The notes beneath the pieces were generated by a model. The model searched no databases. It saw only the letters and a program-made list of their open reading frames with translations, and had not been told where the DNA came from. The position numbers were made by a program, and so were the translations under genes. DNA of 6,943 nt from Nitrospirota bacterium (GTDB taxonomy: Bacteria > Nitrospirota > Nitrospiria > Nitrospirales > UBA8639). Location: contig JAOUQB010000124.1 of assembly GCA_029879555.1 (NCBI GenBank), positions 1-6,943 of the forward strand. The letters run 5' to 3'. Positions 5,661 through 6,943 of the stretch are shown one piece after another (position 1 is the stretch's first letter; every line of letters starts with the position of its first letter).

Positions 5661-6782
5661 CTAGTTGTGTATTTCCTCATGCGGAAGGGAGGCCAGGTTC
5701 CAGATGCCTTCGATTTCAACCAACAATTCTTTTCGACACATCTCGCCCAAGACATACTGAATATGGCCCTTCCCCAGTTCATGCCCCTCTAGGACTTCGC
5801 GGACCACACCAAACTCTTCCTGATTGCGCACAAAGACCTTCAAGAGTCCTTCCGAACAGTTGATGTCCCATAACTCAGAGCCCTCGTGACGCCCTCGATT
5901 CAAGATCGCATCAATATTCGTCAACGTTTCGATGGTCTGTTTGGCAGGATCTCCCTGGTGTTGTGTGGCATGGCCCACAATGCTTGCTGTCCCAGCCACG
6001 AACAATTGACCGCCCCTAGCAGTTCGATGCAACGTCGCACGGGCAAACGAAGGACTTTTTGGCCCATAGATGGCTGGATACTCATACGCACTGATTTGTC
6101 GAGGATTCTCCAGTGGTTGCCCTGGTTGCTTCCCAGCCAAAAACAGGACTTGGAAAGGGCCACCCTGAGTGCCAACGGCACTGGCTGCAGGTAGAATCGA
6201 GGCGAACTTCTGATACGATGCCGCGAACGCTTGATGACGTCCAATACAAAATCGTTTATACCGCTCTAATCCATCTTGTTCGGCATTCATGGCAGGAAAA
6301 TAATTCCACATCCGGAGAAGGTGGGAAAAACCTGACCGAGTGCAATACTCGAAAATTCGTTCGTAGGCAACACGAGACAGCTCATCCAACTCTTTCCCGG
6401 AATGTTCGACGGCCTCAAAGCAACCAAACACGAATTCATCGGTAAAGGCCAAACGAATGTCCTGGACTCGATCGCACAAGACCGGAGCTGAACTTTTCCA
6501 CACTTCCACGAACGGTGGTTGAGTTAAGGGGGGGAGATGCACCTCAAGAGTGAGACTCTTGCCTATAGCTGAAAAAGCGCTTCTACAGCCATAGTCAATA
6601 ATGGCTAAAGTATGAAGCGCGTCCGATTCCAATTCTTGAGAAAGGTCGGCAGCTTGGAGGTATGTGACGGTGAGACTTTCTTTGCTTGGCGATGAGGAAA
6701 AGCCAGATGCCCCATTCCACTCAGGAGATACACCGAGTGCTGAACCCATACCGCTATTTTCCTGTGAGAGCTGCCTATCCAT
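5661..6782 (-). CDS. Chorismatase (FkbO/Hyg5/XanB2 family), probable hydroxybenzoate synthase
   Basis: This 373-residue protein matches the chorismatase family, often labelled pteridine-dependent deoxygenase or RidA-like. Visible family signatures are HLLRMWNYFP (154-163), RFCIGRHQAF (177-186), SAYEYPAIYGPKSPSFAR (231-248), FVAGTASIVGHATQHQGD (261-278) with QTIETLTNI behind it, and a C-terminal EMCRKELLVEIEG (347-359) carrying the candidate catalytic glutamate. Family enzymes hydrolyse chorismate to 3-hydroxybenzoate (Hyg5), 3- and 4-hydroxybenzoate (XanB2) or a dihydroxycyclohexadiene carboxylate (FkbO). Beside polyene synthase genes the hydroxybenzoate type is most likely, giving the aromatic starter as in xanthomonadin synthesis. 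ATG at 6782 is the only ATG before the upstream in-frame stop (6861-6863), with a modest AGGTG site about 9 bases ahead. The first ~36 residues are Ser/Gly-rich and poorly conserved; M12 could be the true start. No terminator separates it from the lipoprotein. Confidence 0.9.
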   Translation of the reverse strand: MDRQLSQENSGMGSALGVSPEWNGASGFSSSPSKESLTVTYLQAADLSQELESDALHTLAIIDYGCRSAFSAIGKSLTLEVHLPPLTQPPFVEVWKSSAPVLCDRVQDIRLAFTDEFVFGCFEAVEHSGKELDELSRVAYERIFEYCTRSGFSHLLRMWNYFPAMNAEQDGLERYKRFCIGRHQAFAASYQKFASILPAASAVGTQGGPFQVLFLAGKQPGQPLENPRQISAYEYPAIYGPKSPSFARATLHRTARGGQLFVAGTASIVGHATQHQGDPAKQTIETLTNIDAILNRGRHEGSELWDINCSEGLLKVFVRNQEEFGVVREVLEGHELGKGHIQYVLGEMCRKELLVEIEGIWNLASLPHEEIHN

Positions 6783-6837
6783 TATTCCGCACCTACGACC
6801 AATTTCGTCGAATGAGGATTCTTCTTTGCCGTGGTCG

Positions 6838-6943
6838 TCATGACGACAAAGGCTCCCCTTCTACCGCATGTTTTCTTCTTCGATATTGGCCGAGATTGGC
6901 TTTAAGGTCAAGCAGGGCCGTGAGATAATAGACGCCTTTGAAA
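6838..6943 (-). CDS. C-terminal end of an unidentified gene (5' end outside window)
   Basis: On the - strand, one frame is open from the window edge to TGA at 6838-6840. It encodes 34 residues: FKGVYYLTALLDLKANLGQY (6883-6942), then RRRKHAVEGEPLSS. The other two - strand frames meet stops within about 85 bases of the edge. The segment looks like a hydrophobic/amphipathic helix followed by a basic tail, as at the C-terminus of many membrane-associated glycosyltransferases or acyltransferases, but this is too short to assign. It ends 55 bases before the chorismatase start on the same strand, so the two are probably co-transcribed and this gene is likely part of the pigment cluster. Confidence 0.55.
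   Translation of the reverse strand, partial: FKGVYYLTALLDLKANLGQYRRRKHAVEGEPLSS

Noticed and set aside
5525..5782. 85-residue open frame on the - strand overlapping the chorismatase end
   Set aside because: It overlaps the well-supported chorismatase in another frame, shows no family features, and its end falls in the lipoprotein ribosome binding site.
6686..6928. 80-residue open frame on the + strand near the right edge
   Set aside because: It is antisense to the chorismatase N-terminus and the partial right-edge gene, is Arg-rich and low in conserved features, and has no ribosome binding site.

Overview
This window looks like the core of a type II polyketide cluster for an aryl-polyene or xanthomonadin-type pigment. 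Such pigments are membrane-bound conjugated polyenes attached to an aromatic head group. The host looks like a Gram-negative bacterium of middling GC: there is a lipoprotein signal, and the gene set is typical of Gram-negative envelope pigments. I cannot fix the taxon from sequence alone. A Nitrospira-like or proteobacterial host would fit, but this is a guess.

Layout, + strand (1-5041): six tightly packed genes run rightward. They are (1) the C-terminal part of a flavin-dependent halogenase-like oxidoreductase, cut by the left edge; (2) a complete ketosynthase with Cys-His-His triad; (3) a short ketosynthase-like chain-length-factor partner; (4) a small hotdog 3-hydroxyacyl-ACP dehydratase; (5) a FabG-type ketoreductase; (6) a family 2 glycosyltransferase. 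Four successive junctions overlap by 1, 22, 4 and 1 nt, so genes 2-6 are almost certainly one translationally coupled operon that starts outside the window.

Layout, - strand (5046-6943): a second unit converges on the first. Reading leftward it holds the last 34 codons of an unidentified gene, a chorismatase of the FkbO/Hyg5/XanB2 family, and a small lipoprotein with a perfect ribosome binding site. A strong hairpin with a T-tract on the - strand lies between the convergent units.

How the genes fit together (inference from known aryl-polyene and xanthomonadin pathways): the chorismatase would make a hydroxybenzoate (or dihydro-analogue) from chorismate as the starter. The ketosynthase/chain-length-factor pair would extend it with malonyl units, and the ketoreductase and dehydratase would turn each unit into a conjugated double bond. 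The halogenase-like flavoprotein could halogenate the ring, and the glycosyltransferase could join the product to a sugar or lipid anchor. Acyl carrier proteins, the aryl-activating ligase, acyltransferase, LolA-like protein and MMPL exporter usual for such clusters are not visible and would have to lie outside. There are no RNA genes, CRISPR arrays or mobile elements, and no gene-free stretch over 150 bases.
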